Shown here one piece after another: positions 1 to 8,192 of a stretch of 64,000 nt of DNA. Made by a program: the position numbers and the translations under genes. The DNA lies in the NCBI RefSeq assembly GCF_000519305.1, contig NZ_JAFG01000007.1, positions 247,158 through 311,157 of the forward strand, read 5' to 3'. The notes below the pieces were generated by a model. That model did no database searches. It saw only the letters and a program-made list of their open reading frames with translations, and was not told the origin of the DNA. Numbering within the stretch: position 1 is the stretch's first letter; every line of letters starts with the position of its first letter. Source of the stretch: Mesorhizobium ciceri WSM4083 (lineage in GTDB: Bacteria; Pseudomonadota; Alphaproteobacteria; Rhizobiales; Rhizobiaceae).

Positions 1-1
1 T

Positions 2-115
2 CGCGAGATCTTCGAACTGATCGTCGAAACGGCTTCCGGCCGCAAGACCAAGAGCGAGGACTTCGGCTACGGCGACAACGAGTTCGTGCCCTGGCATCTC
101 GGCGCAACGCTTTAG
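2..115 (+). CDS. UxaA-family dehydratase/hydrolase, C-terminal end only
   Basis: The frame is open from the window edge to a TAG and encodes about 37 residues. The ending (KSEDFGYGDNEFVPW, then HLGATL) is the characteristic C-terminus of the UxaA/altronate dehydratase family, which dehydrates sugar acids to 2-keto-3-deoxy acids. The rest lies left of the window, so the substrate cannot be judged. An aldo/keto reductase follows 60 bp later on the same strand, consistent with one sugar-acid operon. Confidence 0.7.
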   Translation, partial: REIFELIVETASGRKTKSEDFGYGDNEFVPWHLGATL

Positions 116-175
116 ATTTTACTGATATAAAGTAGACTGCGCGCCGGTCAGTGGCGGGCAACGGGGAGGTTGTGT

Positions 176-1174
176 ATGGAAAAGCGCCGCATCGGCCAGA
201 CAGCGCTGGAAGTCACCGAGGTCAGCTTCGGGGGCGCTGCACTTGGCGGTCTTTACCGGGCCTGTTCGCGCGAAGCGGCGATGGAGACGCTGCAGGGCGC
301 CTGGGATGCCGGCCTGCGCTATTTCGACACCGCACCCTTCTACGGTTTCGGACTGTCGGAGCGCCGCTTCGGCGACTTCCTGCGCTACAAGCCGCGCGAT
401 TCCTATGTGCTGTCGACCAAGGTCGGCCGGCTGTTCCGCCCGGTGCCGGAAGACCAGGTTCCCGACCACTCCTATGTCGATCCGCTGCCCTTCGCCCTCG
501 ACTACGACTATTCCTATGACGGCATCATGCGGTCGGTCGAGTTCAGCTATGCGCGGCTTGGCCTAAACAGGATAGACATCCTGTTTGTCCACGACATCGG
601 CGCCTACACCCATGGTGTCGAGAAGACCAAGCTGCACTTTCGCGATCTGATGGACGGCGGCCTCAAGGCACTCGAAGAGCTGAAACGGTCCGGGGTCATT
701 TCCGCCTATGGGCTTGGCGTCAACGAGGTGCAGATCTGTCTCGACGTAATGCGCGAGGCGCCGCTCGACTGCATCCTGCTCGCCAGCCGCTATTCCCTGC
801 TCGACCGCAGCGCCGAAGCGGAGTTGCTGCCCCTATGCCGGGCACAGCAGACCTCCCTGATCATTGGCGGCGTGTTCAACTCCGGCATCCTGGCGACCGG
901 GCCGGTGCAAGGCGCGCATTTCGACTACCGCCCTGCCAGCCATGACGTGCTCGACCGCGTCGGCGCTATGGAAAGGATCGCCGCCGAGGGTGGCTATCCG
1001 CTCGCCGCCGCCGCGTTCCAATTCCCCTTGCATGAACCTGCCGTCGCCACCGTGCTGACCGGCACCGCCAAGCTGGCGAATCTGACGCGCAACCTCGAAC
1101 TGCTCGACATCGAAGTGCCGGAGACGGAATACGCCAGATATCGTCCCCACACGCTGGTGCAGGAGCTGGCGTGA
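176..1174 (+). CDS. Aldo/keto reductase, D-threo-aldose (L-fucose) 1-dehydrogenase-like
   Basis: A cytoplasmic AKR of 332 aa. The tetrad is visible: Asp and Tyr in DTAPFYG (about 50-56), Lys in LSTKVGR, His in FVHDIG. The FGxGLSERR/GxxLR block and the insertion after LSTKVGR match the family that oxidises L-fucose and related aldoses at C1 to the lactone; the exact sugar is inference. ATG at 176 is preferred because GGGGAGG ends 6 nt before it; an in-frame TTG at 170 is too close to that site. The UxaA-type tail upstream and the LgoD-like dehydrogenase downstream suggest a non-phosphorylative aldose or sugar-acid route. Confidence 0.8.
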   Translation: MEKRRIGQTALEVTEVSFGGAALGGLYRACSREAAMETLQGAWDAGLRYFDTAPFYGFGLSERRFGDFLRYKPRDSYVLSTKVGRLFRPVPEDQVPDHSYVDPLPFALDYDYSYDGIMRSVEFSYARLGLNRIDILFVHDIGAYTHGVEKTKLHFRDLMDGGLKALEELKRSGVISAYGLGVNEVQICLDVMREAPLDCILLASRYSLLDRSAEAELLPLCRAQQTSLIIGGVFNSGILATGPVQGAHFDYRPASHDVLDRVGAMERIAAEGGYPLAAAAFQFPLHEPAVATVLTGTAKLANLTRNLELLDIEVPETEYARYRPHTLVQELA

Positions 1175-1201
1175 AACTTCGTATTCTTGCGGCCATATGG
1201 A

Positions 1202-1246
1202 GGAATGAATATTCCACATTGACGAATTGGTGGAATTAATATTCCA
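1202..1246. promoter_or_regulatory. Twin palindromic operator upstream of sugar ABC operon
   Basis: Two near-identical palindromes lie in the 300-bp gap between the reductase and the binding-protein gene: GGAATGAATATTCC (1202-1215) and TGGAATTAATATTCCA (1231-1246, perfect arms). Their centres are 30 bp apart, about three helical turns, as for a repressor bound cooperatively on one DNA face. The cognate regulator is not obvious in the window. The rest of the gap (1247-1474) holds only a weak TTATCAA/TTGATAA inverted repeat (1367-1400) and the ribosome-binding site. Confidence 0.55.
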
Positions 1247-1474
1247 TACATTCCCAGAACGGAACGGAAGCCTGACGGCGCCAATGGGGAGCAGCGCGAT
1301 GGATCTGTCTCTGCCAGACCTCGCAAGGACTGATCAAACACCGCTTGCATCGATCTGTTCGATGCATTATCAAAACATGGCAACTGTTTTTTATTGATAA
1401 AGTTCTGTTTGGGCCACGCCTATCCGGACGGAGCTTCCGTAACGTTCACCGGGCGACTTTAGGGAGGAAACCTC

Positions 1475-2467
1475 ATGAAATTCGCGACCAGCATTCTCAA
1501 CCGCCGCGCCGTCATGGCGCTGGCAGCAGCTTCGATGCTCGCCGGCGTCATGCATTCGGCGCCGGTTTCGGCGGCGGACGTCACCATTCCGATCATCGTC
1601 AAGGACACCACGTCCTTCTACTGGCAGATCGTTCTGGCCGGCGCCCGCAAGGCCGGCAAGGATCTCGGCGTCAACGTGCCGGAACTCGGTGCCCAGGCTG
1701 AAACCGACGTCAACGGCCAGGTCTCGATCCTCGAGAACGCCGTTGCCAGCAACCCGGCGGCCATCGTCATTGCGCCGACCGAGTTCAAGGCGCTTGGGAA
1801 GCCGATCGATGAAGCCGCTGCCAAGGTCAAGGTCATCGGCATCGACTCCGGCGCCGACTCCAAGGCCTTCACCTCGTTCCTGACCACCGACAACGTCCAG
1901 GGCGGCCGCGTCGCTGCCGACGGCCTCGCAGCCGCCATCGGCGCCGCCAACGGCGGCAAGATCGAGGGCGACGTCGCCCTGATCACCAACGCACCGGGCG
2001 CCGGCTCGCTCGAACAGCGCAAGCAGGGCTTCACCGAACAGCTGGCCGCCAAATATCCGGGCCTCAAGCTGGTTGCCGACAAATACGCCGACGGCCAGGC
2101 CACCACCGGCCTCAACATCGCCACCGACCTGATCACCGCCAACCCGAACCTCAAGGGCATCTTCGCTTCCAACCTGATCATGGCGCAGGGCGTCGGCCAG
2201 GCCGTCGCGGAAAACAACCTTGGCGGCAAGCTGGCGCTGGTCGGTTTCGACAGCGACGAGAAGCTGATCAAGTTCCTCAACGACGGCGTCATTTCCGCCC
2301 TCGTCGTCCAGGATCCGTACCGGATGGGCTATGACGGCATCAAGACCGCACTCGCCGCCTCCAAGGGCGAGAAGGTCGAAGCCAATGTCGACACCGGCGC
2401 CAATCTGGTGACCAAGGACAACATGAAAGACCCCAAGATCGACGCACTGCTCAATCCGAAGCTCTGA
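1475..2467 (+). CDS. Sugar ABC transporter periplasmic binding protein (RbsB/LacI-fold)
   Basis: 330 aa. A Sec signal peptide (positive N-region to Arg11, hydrophobic core, cleavage near VSAA at 31-34) precedes a periplasmic-binding-protein type 1 domain with the typical blocks IIVKDTTSFYWQ, NPAAIVIAP, GIDSGADS and VGFDSDEKLI. It captures a monosaccharide or related ligand for the importer below. GGGAGGAAACCTC provides a strong ribosome-binding site. It heads an SBP-ATPase-permease operon behind twin palindromic operators and is separated from the ATPase gene by a GC hairpin. Ligand unknown; neighbours suggest a deoxysugar, hexuronate or hexonate. Confidence 0.9.
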   Translation: MKFATSILNRRAVMALAAASMLAGVMHSAPVSAADVTIPIIVKDTTSFYWQIVLAGARKAGKDLGVNVPELGAQAETDVNGQVSILENAVASNPAAIVIAPTEFKALGKPIDEAAAKVKVIGIDSGADSKAFTSFLTTDNVQGGRVAADGLAAAIGAANGGKIEGDVALITNAPGAGSLEQRKQGFTEQLAAKYPGLKLVADKYADGQATTGLNIATDLITANPNLKGIFASNLIMAQGVGQAVAENNLGGKLALVGFDSDEKLIKFLNDGVISALVVQDPYRMGYDGIKTALAASKGEKVEANVDTGANLVTKDNMKDPKIDALLNPKL

Positions 2468-2486
2468 GCCGTCGCATCCGCAATGA

Positions 2487-2511
2487 TCTCCGGGGCACCT
2501 CGCCCCGGAGA
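2487..2511 (+). terminator. GC hairpin after binding-protein gene (attenuator)
   Basis: Perfect 10-bp stem TCTCCGGGGC / GCCCCGGAGA with a 5-nt loop, 20 bp after the SBP stop and 112 bp before the ATPase gene. There is no clear U-tract, so it more likely protects the SBP message 3' end or gives partial termination. Confidence 0.55.
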
Positions 2512-2622
2512 CAAGCTGCCGCAAAAACGGCTTGGCAATCCATAAGCGTAGGCTAGGCTGTTTTCGAGACTTATCCTTGTCTCGCCGCGTGCCAATCGTG
2601 AGGCCAATCTGGGAGGATTGTC

Positions 2623-4176
2623 ATGACATCGACGGCGCAGGAACTGCATCCGGCCCCTGTGCTGGAACCGGGACGGACCATCCTTGAATTGCGCGGGCTG
2701 GAGAAGCGCTATCCCGGCACCCACGCGCTGAAGCCGGTCGACCTTGCCTTCAAGTCCGGTGAGATACACGCCATCGTCGGTGAGAACGGCGCCGGCAAAT
2801 CCACGCTCATCAAGCTTCTGACCGGCGTCATGCCGCGCACCTCCGGAGAGATTGCCTGGGAGGGCCAGCCGGCCGCGCTGGCGACACCGCATGAGGCGAT
2901 GGCGCTCGGCATCAATGCCGTGCACCAGGAAGTCGTGCTGTGCCGTCACCTGACGGTCGCCGCCAACATGTTCCTCGGCGAGGAGAATTCGCGCTTCGGC
3001 ATTCTGCAGCAGCGCGCCATGGTCAGGCAGGCACAGACCATCATCGACGATCTCGGCTTCGACCTGCCGGCGCATGTCACGCTCGGCGACCTGACCATCG
3101 GCCAGCAGCAGCTGATAGCCGCCGCCCGCGCCACCGTGCGCGGCACCAAATTCCTGATCTTCGACGAGCCGACCGCCTACCTCACCCGCAAGGAGGCCGA
3201 CCAGCTCTTCACCCTGATCCGCCGGCTGAAGGGCGAAGGCGTGACGATCATCTACATCAGCCATCGCATGGAGGAAGTGTTCGAGCTCGCCGACCGTGTT
3301 TCCGTGCTGCGCGACGGCACGTTGGTCGGCACCAGAAACATCGCAGAGACCAACGATGCCGAACTGGTCAAGATGATGATCAACCGCTCGATCGAGCAGG
3401 TCTATCACAAGGAGCATTTCACGCCGGGCGCCGCCATCATCGAGGCGAGGAACCTGTCCGGCAAGGGCTTCGAGAATGTCTCGATGACGGTCCGCGCCGG
3501 CGAGATCGTCGGACTCTATGGCCTGATCGGCGCCGGACGCAGCGAGTTCGTCACCACGCTTTACGGCCGCCACCGCAAATCCGCCGGCCAGATCCTCTGG
3601 GAAGGCAAGGAGGTGCAGGTCAATTCGGAACACGACGCGATCAAGCTCGGCATGGCGCTGGCGCCGGAGAGCCGCCGCGACCAGGGCCTCTGCCTCAACC
3701 TGCCGGTCGGCTTCAACCTGAACCTGCCGATCTACAAGCGCATTTCGAACAATCTGCTGATTTCCAGCGCGCAGGAGAAGGCGCAGGCCGATCGCCAGAT
3801 CGCCGATCTGCGCATCAAGACACCGACGCGCGGCGCGCTGGCATCCAGCCTGTCGGGCGGCAATCAGCAGAAGATCGTCATCGGCAAATGGCTGGCGCAC
3901 GGCGCCAAGCTGTTCATCTTCGACGAACCGACGGTCGGCGTCGATGTCGGCACCAAGGCCGAGATCTACCGCCTGTTCGGCGCGCTGCTGTCAAAGGGAG
4001 CCGGCATCATCCTGATCTCGTCCTATTTACCGGAAGTCTATGAACTCGCCGACACGCTGCATGTGTTCCGGCGCGGCAAACTGGTGGCGACGCACGGTTT
4101 TCACGCCGCCAGCCACGAGGATATTCTCACTCAGGCGCTCGCCGAGAAACAAGAAAAGCTGGGAGGACAGATATGA
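2623..4176 (+). CDS. Sugar ABC transporter ATP-binding protein, tandem-domain (RbsA/MglA/XylG type)
   Basis: 517 aa with two nucleotide-binding domains. The first has Walker A GENGAGKST (about 53-61), signature TIGQQQL and Walker B LIFDEPTAYL; the second has a degenerate P-loop (YGLIGAGRSE), signature LSGGNQQK and Walker B FIFDEPTVGVD. This asymmetry is normal for the carbohydrate importer class. It energises uptake through the permease encoded next, whose ATG overlaps its stop (4173-4176). GGGAGG precedes the ATG. Confidence 0.92.
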   Translation: MTSTAQELHPAPVLEPGRTILELRGLEKRYPGTHALKPVDLAFKSGEIHAIVGENGAGKSTLIKLLTGVMPRTSGEIAWEGQPAALATPHEAMALGINAVHQEVVLCRHLTVAANMFLGEENSRFGILQQRAMVRQAQTIIDDLGFDLPAHVTLGDLTIGQQQLIAAARATVRGTKFLIFDEPTAYLTRKEADQLFTLIRRLKGEGVTIIYISHRMEEVFELADRVSVLRDGTLVGTRNIAETNDAELVKMMINRSIEQVYHKEHFTPGAAIIEARNLSGKGFENVSMTVRAGEIVGLYGLIGAGRSEFVTTLYGRHRKSAGQILWEGKEVQVNSEHDAIKLGMALAPESRRDQGLCLNLPVGFNLNLPIYKRISNNLLISSAQEKAQADRQIADLRIKTPTRGALASSLSGGNQQKIVIGKWLAHGAKLFIFDEPTVGVDVGTKAEIYRLFGALLSKGAGIILISSYLPEVYELADTLHVFRRGKLVATHGFHAASHEDILTQALAEKQEKLGGQI

Positions 4177-5138
4177 GCACCGAGGCGATCGCCGTCGAAA
4201 AACCGAAGCGCAACTACAACGTCCTGTTTGGGCTGACGCTTTTGGCGCTGCTGGTTCTGCTCTGGATCCTCCTCTCCGTGGCGACGACTAGCTTCGCCTC
4301 GGCCAACAACATAGCCAATCTCTTGCGCCAGGGTTCGATGATCGCCATCATGGCGGTCGGCCAGACCTTCGTCATCATCACCGGCGGCATCGATCTGTCG
4401 GTCGGCGCCGTGGTCGGCTTCGCCACCGTGGTCGTGGCCATGATGATCAATGCCGGCTTCCCCATCTGGCTCGCCATTCTGGTGACGCTGCTGGTCGGCG
4501 TTGCCATCGGCATGTTCCATGGCTTCGGCATCGTCAAGATGGGCCTGCCGCCCTTCATCATCACGCTGGCAACGCTGACCTCGCTGCGCGGCATCGGCCT
4601 TTTGATGACCAACGGCAATTCGATCAACATCAACAGCGACACCTTCACCGCCTTCTCGCGCAATTCCTTCATCGGCATCCCCAACCTGTTCTGGATGGTG
4701 ATCCTGGTCGGCATTCCGGCCTATATCTTCCTGCATCACAGCCGCTGGGGCCGATACCTGTTTTCGGTCGGCTCCAACGCCGAGGCGTCGCGCCTGTCCG
4801 GCGTCAATGTCCAGCGCACCATCTACATGGCCTACACGCTGTCGGGCCTGTGCGCCGCCTTTGTCGGCGTGCTGCTGGCCGCCCGCATCGGCATCGGCAA
4901 CCCGACGCAGGCCGAGGGCTGGGAGCTGCAGGCGATCGCGTCTTCGGTCATCGGCGGCACCTCGCTGTTCGGCGCCGTCGGCTCGGTGCATGGGCCGCTG
5001 CTCGGCGCCTTCATCCTGGCCACCATCAACAACGGCGCCAACCTGCTCAACGTCAATTCGTTCTGGCAGCGCATCATCACCGGCGCGCTGATCATCATCA
5101 TCGTCTACTTCGACGGCCTGCGCCGCCGCGGCAAGTAG
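4173..5138 (+). CDS. Sugar ABC transporter permease (RbsC type)
   Basis: 321 aa inner-membrane protein with about eight to ten hydrophobic segments. GGIDLSVGAVVGFA (near 70-85) is the hallmark loop of the RbsC/XylH family; AIASSVIGGTSLFGAVGSVHGPLLGA near 250-275 is the conserved coupling region. The start overlaps the ATPase stop by 4 nt, indicating translational coupling and partnership with the preceding ATPase and SBP. Confidence 0.92.
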   Translation: MSTEAIAVEKPKRNYNVLFGLTLLALLVLLWILLSVATTSFASANNIANLLRQGSMIAIMAVGQTFVIITGGIDLSVGAVVGFATVVVAMMINAGFPIWLAILVTLLVGVAIGMFHGFGIVKMGLPPFIITLATLTSLRGIGLLMTNGNSININSDTFTAFSRNSFIGIPNLFWMVILVGIPAYIFLHHSRWGRYLFSVGSNAEASRLSGVNVQRTIYMAYTLSGLCAAFVGVLLAARIGIGNPTQAEGWELQAIASSVIGGTSLFGAVGSVHGPLLGAFILATINNGANLLNVNSFWQRIITGALIIIIVYFDGLRRRGK

Positions 5139-5204
5139 CGACCCCGCAATCAACCGCCGGTCCGCCACACCAACGGGCCGGCGATTTCATGACTGGATTA
5201 GCGC

Positions 5205-6221
5205 ATGAAAGCCGTTCTCTGCCGTTCGCCCGGCGATCTTGTCCTGGAAGACCGCCCCGCACCAGAGGCACCGCCTGCAGGCTGGGCGCTGGTGGCGGTC
5301 AGCCATGTCGGCATCTGCGGCACCGATTACCACATCTTCGAGGGCAAGCACCCATTCCTCGCCTATCCCCGCATCATGGGCCATGAGGTGTCGGGAACGA
5401 TCGTCGAGACCGGCGACGGCGTCGATCTTGCCGTTGGTGAGCCCGTGGTCATCAACCCCTATCTTTCCTGTGGCAAGTGCATCGCCTGCCGGTACGGCAA
5501 GCCGAATTGCTGCGTCAGGATCGAGGTGCTGGGCGTGCATCGCGACGGCGCCATGTGCGAACGCATCCTGGTGCCGGCGCAAAATCTCTATCCGGCCAAC
5601 GGCCTGTCGCTGGCCGACGCCGCTGCCGTCGAGTTCCTGGCCATCGGCGCGCATGCCGTGCGGCGCGCCCGCGCCGACCCCGGCGCCCGCACGCTGGTCA
5701 TCGGCGCCGGCCCGATCGGGCTCGGCACCGCCATCTTCGCCCGCATCGCCGAACTCGACGTGACGCTGCTCGACATGAGCAGTGAAAGGCTCGCCTTCGC
5801 TGCAAATGAGCTTGGTTTCCAGACCCTCGACGGGTCGCGCGGCGCGGTGCCCGATCTGGTCAGGGAGGCGACATCAGGCGAAGGCTTCGATGTGGTCTTC
5901 GACGCCACCGGCAACACCCAGTCGGTGCAGTCGGCCTTCGCCCATGTCGCGCATGGCGGAACGCTGGTGCTGGTCTCCGTCGTCAAGGACGACATCAGCT
6001 TTTCCGATCCGGAATTTCACAAGCGCGAGATGACGCTGATCGGCAGCCGCAACGCGCTGCGCGCCGACTTCGACCATGTCGCCGCCTCGATCCGCAACGG
6101 CGCCGTTCCCCTGGCCAAGCTCGTCACCCACCGCACCACCCTCGCCGGCACACCGCGCGATCTGGCTCGTTGGGCACATGAGAAATCGGGCCTGATCAAG
6201 GCTGTGATCGAGGTGGGATAG
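5205..6221 (+). CDS. Zinc-dependent alcohol dehydrogenase, L-galactonate/L-gulonate dehydrogenase-like (LgoD family)
   Basis: 338 aa medium-chain dehydrogenase. Catalytic zinc ligands are Cys38 (GICGTD), His60 and Glu61 (GHE); structural zinc cysteines lie in SCGKCIACRYGKPNCC (about 88-103); the Rossmann motif is VIGAGPIGLG (about 165). The block FSDPEFHKREMTLIGSRNA strongly recalls E. coli LgoD (YjjN), which oxidises L-galactonate; the whole sequence resembles it more than sorbitol or threonine dehydrogenases. It lies 66 bp after the sugar permease and is probably co-transcribed. Substrate inferred. Confidence 0.8.
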   Translation: MKAVLCRSPGDLVLEDRPAPEAPPAGWALVAVSHVGICGTDYHIFEGKHPFLAYPRIMGHEVSGTIVETGDGVDLAVGEPVVINPYLSCGKCIACRYGKPNCCVRIEVLGVHRDGAMCERILVPAQNLYPANGLSLADAAAVEFLAIGAHAVRRARADPGARTLVIGAGPIGLGTAIFARIAELDVTLLDMSSERLAFAANELGFQTLDGSRGAVPDLVREATSGEGFDVVFDATGNTQSVQSAFAHVAHGGTLVLVSVVKDDISFSDPEFHKREMTLIGSRNALRADFDHVAASIRNGAVPLAKLVTHRTTLAGTPRDLARWAHEKSGLIKAVIEVG

Positions 6222-6235
6222 GTACCTGCGTCCGC

Positions 6236-6985
6236 CTACAGTGCCGACAGTTTAAGCTCCACCCGTTCGGCCGGGAAGCGCGACTCGGAAAACTGGATCG
6301 GCTGGCCGTCCGGCGTGACGTTGACGGCGACCGTGACCAGTACGATGGCGCCCGGCTGCAGATCGAGGTCGGCAAGGTCCGCCGCATCGGCATGGCGCGC
6401 CGACAGCACGGTCGATTGCCTGAGATAGTCGTCTATGCCGAAACGCGCCAGCGATGCGGTGATCGACCCTGTTTGCGCCATCGCGGCATCGATGCCGGCA
6501 AAGCGCCGGGCTTCGAACCAGCCGGCAGCGCGCGACACCGGCCGTCCGTCGGCCTCGCCGCGCGTTTCCAGCCGGATCACATCGGTTCCCCTGGCAAGGC
6601 CGAGGCCCTCGGCGACGCGCTGGCTGGCCGGCTCGACCGACGAGGCGAGCAGGACGATGTGCCGTTCCGTCGTCTGCCCCTGCAGCCCCGTCGAAAAACG
6701 TGTGCGCGCCCCGATCGGATAAGACAGCCGCTTGCGCGACAGTACGAAGGTGCCGCGCCCCTGCTCGGCCCGCAGCACGCCTTCCCTTACAAGGGCTGAT
6801 ATGGCGCTACGCACCGTGTGGCGGTTGACGCCATAGCGCTCTGCCAGCGTCACTTCCGGCGGCAGCGCTGCATTCTCCGTGAAATCGCCGATGGCGATCG
6901 CATGCAGGATCTTGTCGGCAATCTGCCGCCACAGCGAAACGCCGCTGCGCCGCTCAATGTTGTCCGCTGCCAGCCGCCCGACCAT
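6236..6985 (-). CDS. phnF: PhnF-type GntR/UTRA transcriptional regulator of phosphonate genes
   Basis: About 249 aa. An N-terminal winged HTH of the HutC subfamily (SLWRQIADKI, LPPEVTLAERYGVNRHTVRSAI, VREGVLRAEQGRGTFV) precedes a UTRA ligand-binding domain ending in QFSESRFPAERVEL. I chose ATG at 6985, with GGGAG 5 nt upstream, over the longer frame from 7033. It is divergent from phnG; the 130-bp intergenic region contains a perfect palindrome that is the natural operator. PhnF proteins repress phosphonate operons until a phosphorus signal is sensed. Confidence 0.85.
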   Translation of the reverse strand: MVGRLAADNIERRSGVSLWRQIADKILHAIAIGDFTENAALPPEVTLAERYGVNRHTVRSAISALVREGVLRAEQGRGTFVLSRKRLSYPIGARTRFSTGLQGQTTERHIVLLASSVEPASQRVAEGLGLARGTDVIRLETRGEADGRPVSRAAGWFEARRFAGIDAAMAQTGSITASLARFGIDDYLRQSTVLSARHADAADLADLDLQPGAIVLVTVAVNVTPDGQPIQFSESRFPAERVELKLSAL

Positions 6986-7075
6986 CATTGCTCCCAACCT
7001 TCCAGCGCCCAGTCTTCTATCGCTGTCATCCACCCGTCATGGACACGCGTTAGATAATAGGTATAATTTGTATAG

Positions 7076-7095
7076 TTGTCTATATCAATAGACAA
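7076..7095. promoter_or_regulatory. Palindromic operator between phnF and phnG
   Basis: Perfect 8-bp arms TTGTCTAT and ATAGACAA with a 4-nt spacer, 23 bp before the phnG ATG. The surrounding AT-rich tract (7051-7098) is the only AT-rich stretch here and probably holds the promoter. A symmetric site rich in TATA-like centre bases suits a HutC-subfamily GntR protein such as PhnF. Binding is inferred. Confidence 0.65.
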
Positions 7096-7118
7096 ATTTA
7101 GCACGAGGACGATAGCTT

Positions 7119-7580
7119 ATGCGAGGACAGGAAGCCCGCGACCAGGCCGAGCGCAAAGCCGCCATGGCAACCCTTGCGCAATCCAGCGGCGATGACATTG
7201 TACGGCTCTGGAATGAGGCCGGACTGCCTTCGGACGCCGAGCTGCTGCGCGGCCCCGAAACCGGACTGGTCACTCTGCGCGGCCGCATCGGCGGCGGCGG
7301 CGCGCCCTTCAATGTCGGCGAGGCGACCGTCACCCGCGCCACGGTCCGGCTGCCCACCGGACAGGTCGGCCATTGCTATGCGCTTGGCCGCGACAAGCAG
7401 AAAGCGAGGCTGGCGGCCATCGCCGACGCGCTATGGCAGGACCCTGCCCGCCGCACCGAGGTCGAGGCCGGACTGATAGCGCCCCTGCGGTCGGCCCTGA
7501 CCACGGCGCATGAAAAACGCCGCGCCGAGACGGCGGCAACGAAGGTGGATTTCTTCACCATGGTTCGCGGAGAAGACTGA
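7119..7580 (+). CDS. phnG: C-P lyase core subunit PhnG
   Basis: 153 aa, the usual PhnG length (about 150). Recognisable blocks are PETGLVTLRGRIGGGGAPFNVGEATVTRATVRL and VGHCYALGRDKQKARLAAIADAL. With PhnH, PhnI and PhnJ it forms the cytoplasmic C-P lyase core that attaches phosphonate to ribose and breaks the C-P bond. First gene of the catabolic operon; its stop overlaps the phnH start (TGATG at 7578-7582). Confidence 0.93.
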   Translation: MRGQEARDQAERKAAMATLAQSSGDDIVRLWNEAGLPSDAELLRGPETGLVTLRGRIGGGGAPFNVGEATVTRATVRLPTGQVGHCYALGRDKQKARLAAIADALWQDPARRTEVEAGLIAPLRSALTTAHEKRRAETAATKVDFFTMVRGED

Positions 7581-8191
7581 TGGACATTGCAGCGCAATCG
7601 ATCGAGGGCGGTTTCGCCGATCCGGTCTTCAATGCCCAGACCGTGTTCCGCGCCGTCATGGACACAATGGCGCGGCCAGGCAGCGTGCAGAAGCTGCCGG
7701 CCCTCGCCCGCCCGCCGGCGCCGCTCTCGGCGACCGCCGGCGCCATAGCGCTGGCACTTTGCGACAATGACACGCCGCTCTGGCTCGACCCGGCCCTGCA
7801 AGCTTCCACTACGGTCAGATCCTGGCTTGGGTTCCATACCGGCGCGCCGGTGGCCAACACACCGGCCGATGCGCATTTCGCCTTGATCGCAGCACCTGCC
7901 GAGATGATGGCGCTCGATGGCTTTTCGCAAGGCACGCAGGATTATCCCGACCGTTCGACCACGCTGATCCTGCACGTCGGCGATCTCGTTTCCGGCACGC
8001 CGCTATTGCTCGAAGGTCCTGGCATCGAAACCAGCGCCACGATCGCGCCGGCGCAGATGCCGCGCCATTTCGTCGAGCAGTGGAAACAGAACATCAAGCG
8101 CTTTCCGCGCGGCGTCGACATCATCCTCGCCACAGCTGATGGCATTGCCTGCCTGCCGCGCACGACGCGCATCAAGACGATGGAGGCGTAA
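7580..8191 (+). CDS. phnH: C-P lyase core subunit PhnH
   Basis: 203 aa, family length about 195. Shows the typical N-terminal block (GGFADPVFNAQTVFRAVMDTMARPG), TPLWLDPAL and the C-terminal FPRGVDIILATADGIACLPRTT. PhnH dimerises inside the PhnGHIJ complex. Start codon overlaps phnG; phnI begins 1 nt after its stop. Confidence 0.93.
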   Translation: MDIAAQSIEGGFADPVFNAQTVFRAVMDTMARPGSVQKLPALARPPAPLSATAGAIALALCDNDTPLWLDPALQASTTVRSWLGFHTGAPVANTPADAHFALIAAPAEMMALDGFSQGTQDYPDRSTTLILHVGDLVSGTPLLLEGPGIETSATIAPAQMPRHFVEQWKQNIKRFPRGVDIILATADGIACLPRTTRIKTMEA

Positions 8192-8192
8192 G

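Noticed and set aside
2329..3900. 523-codon minus-strand frame opposite the sugar ATPase
   Set aside because: Lies entirely opposite the binding-protein end and the ATPase gene, has no family motifs and shows composition typical of antisense frames in GC-rich DNA.
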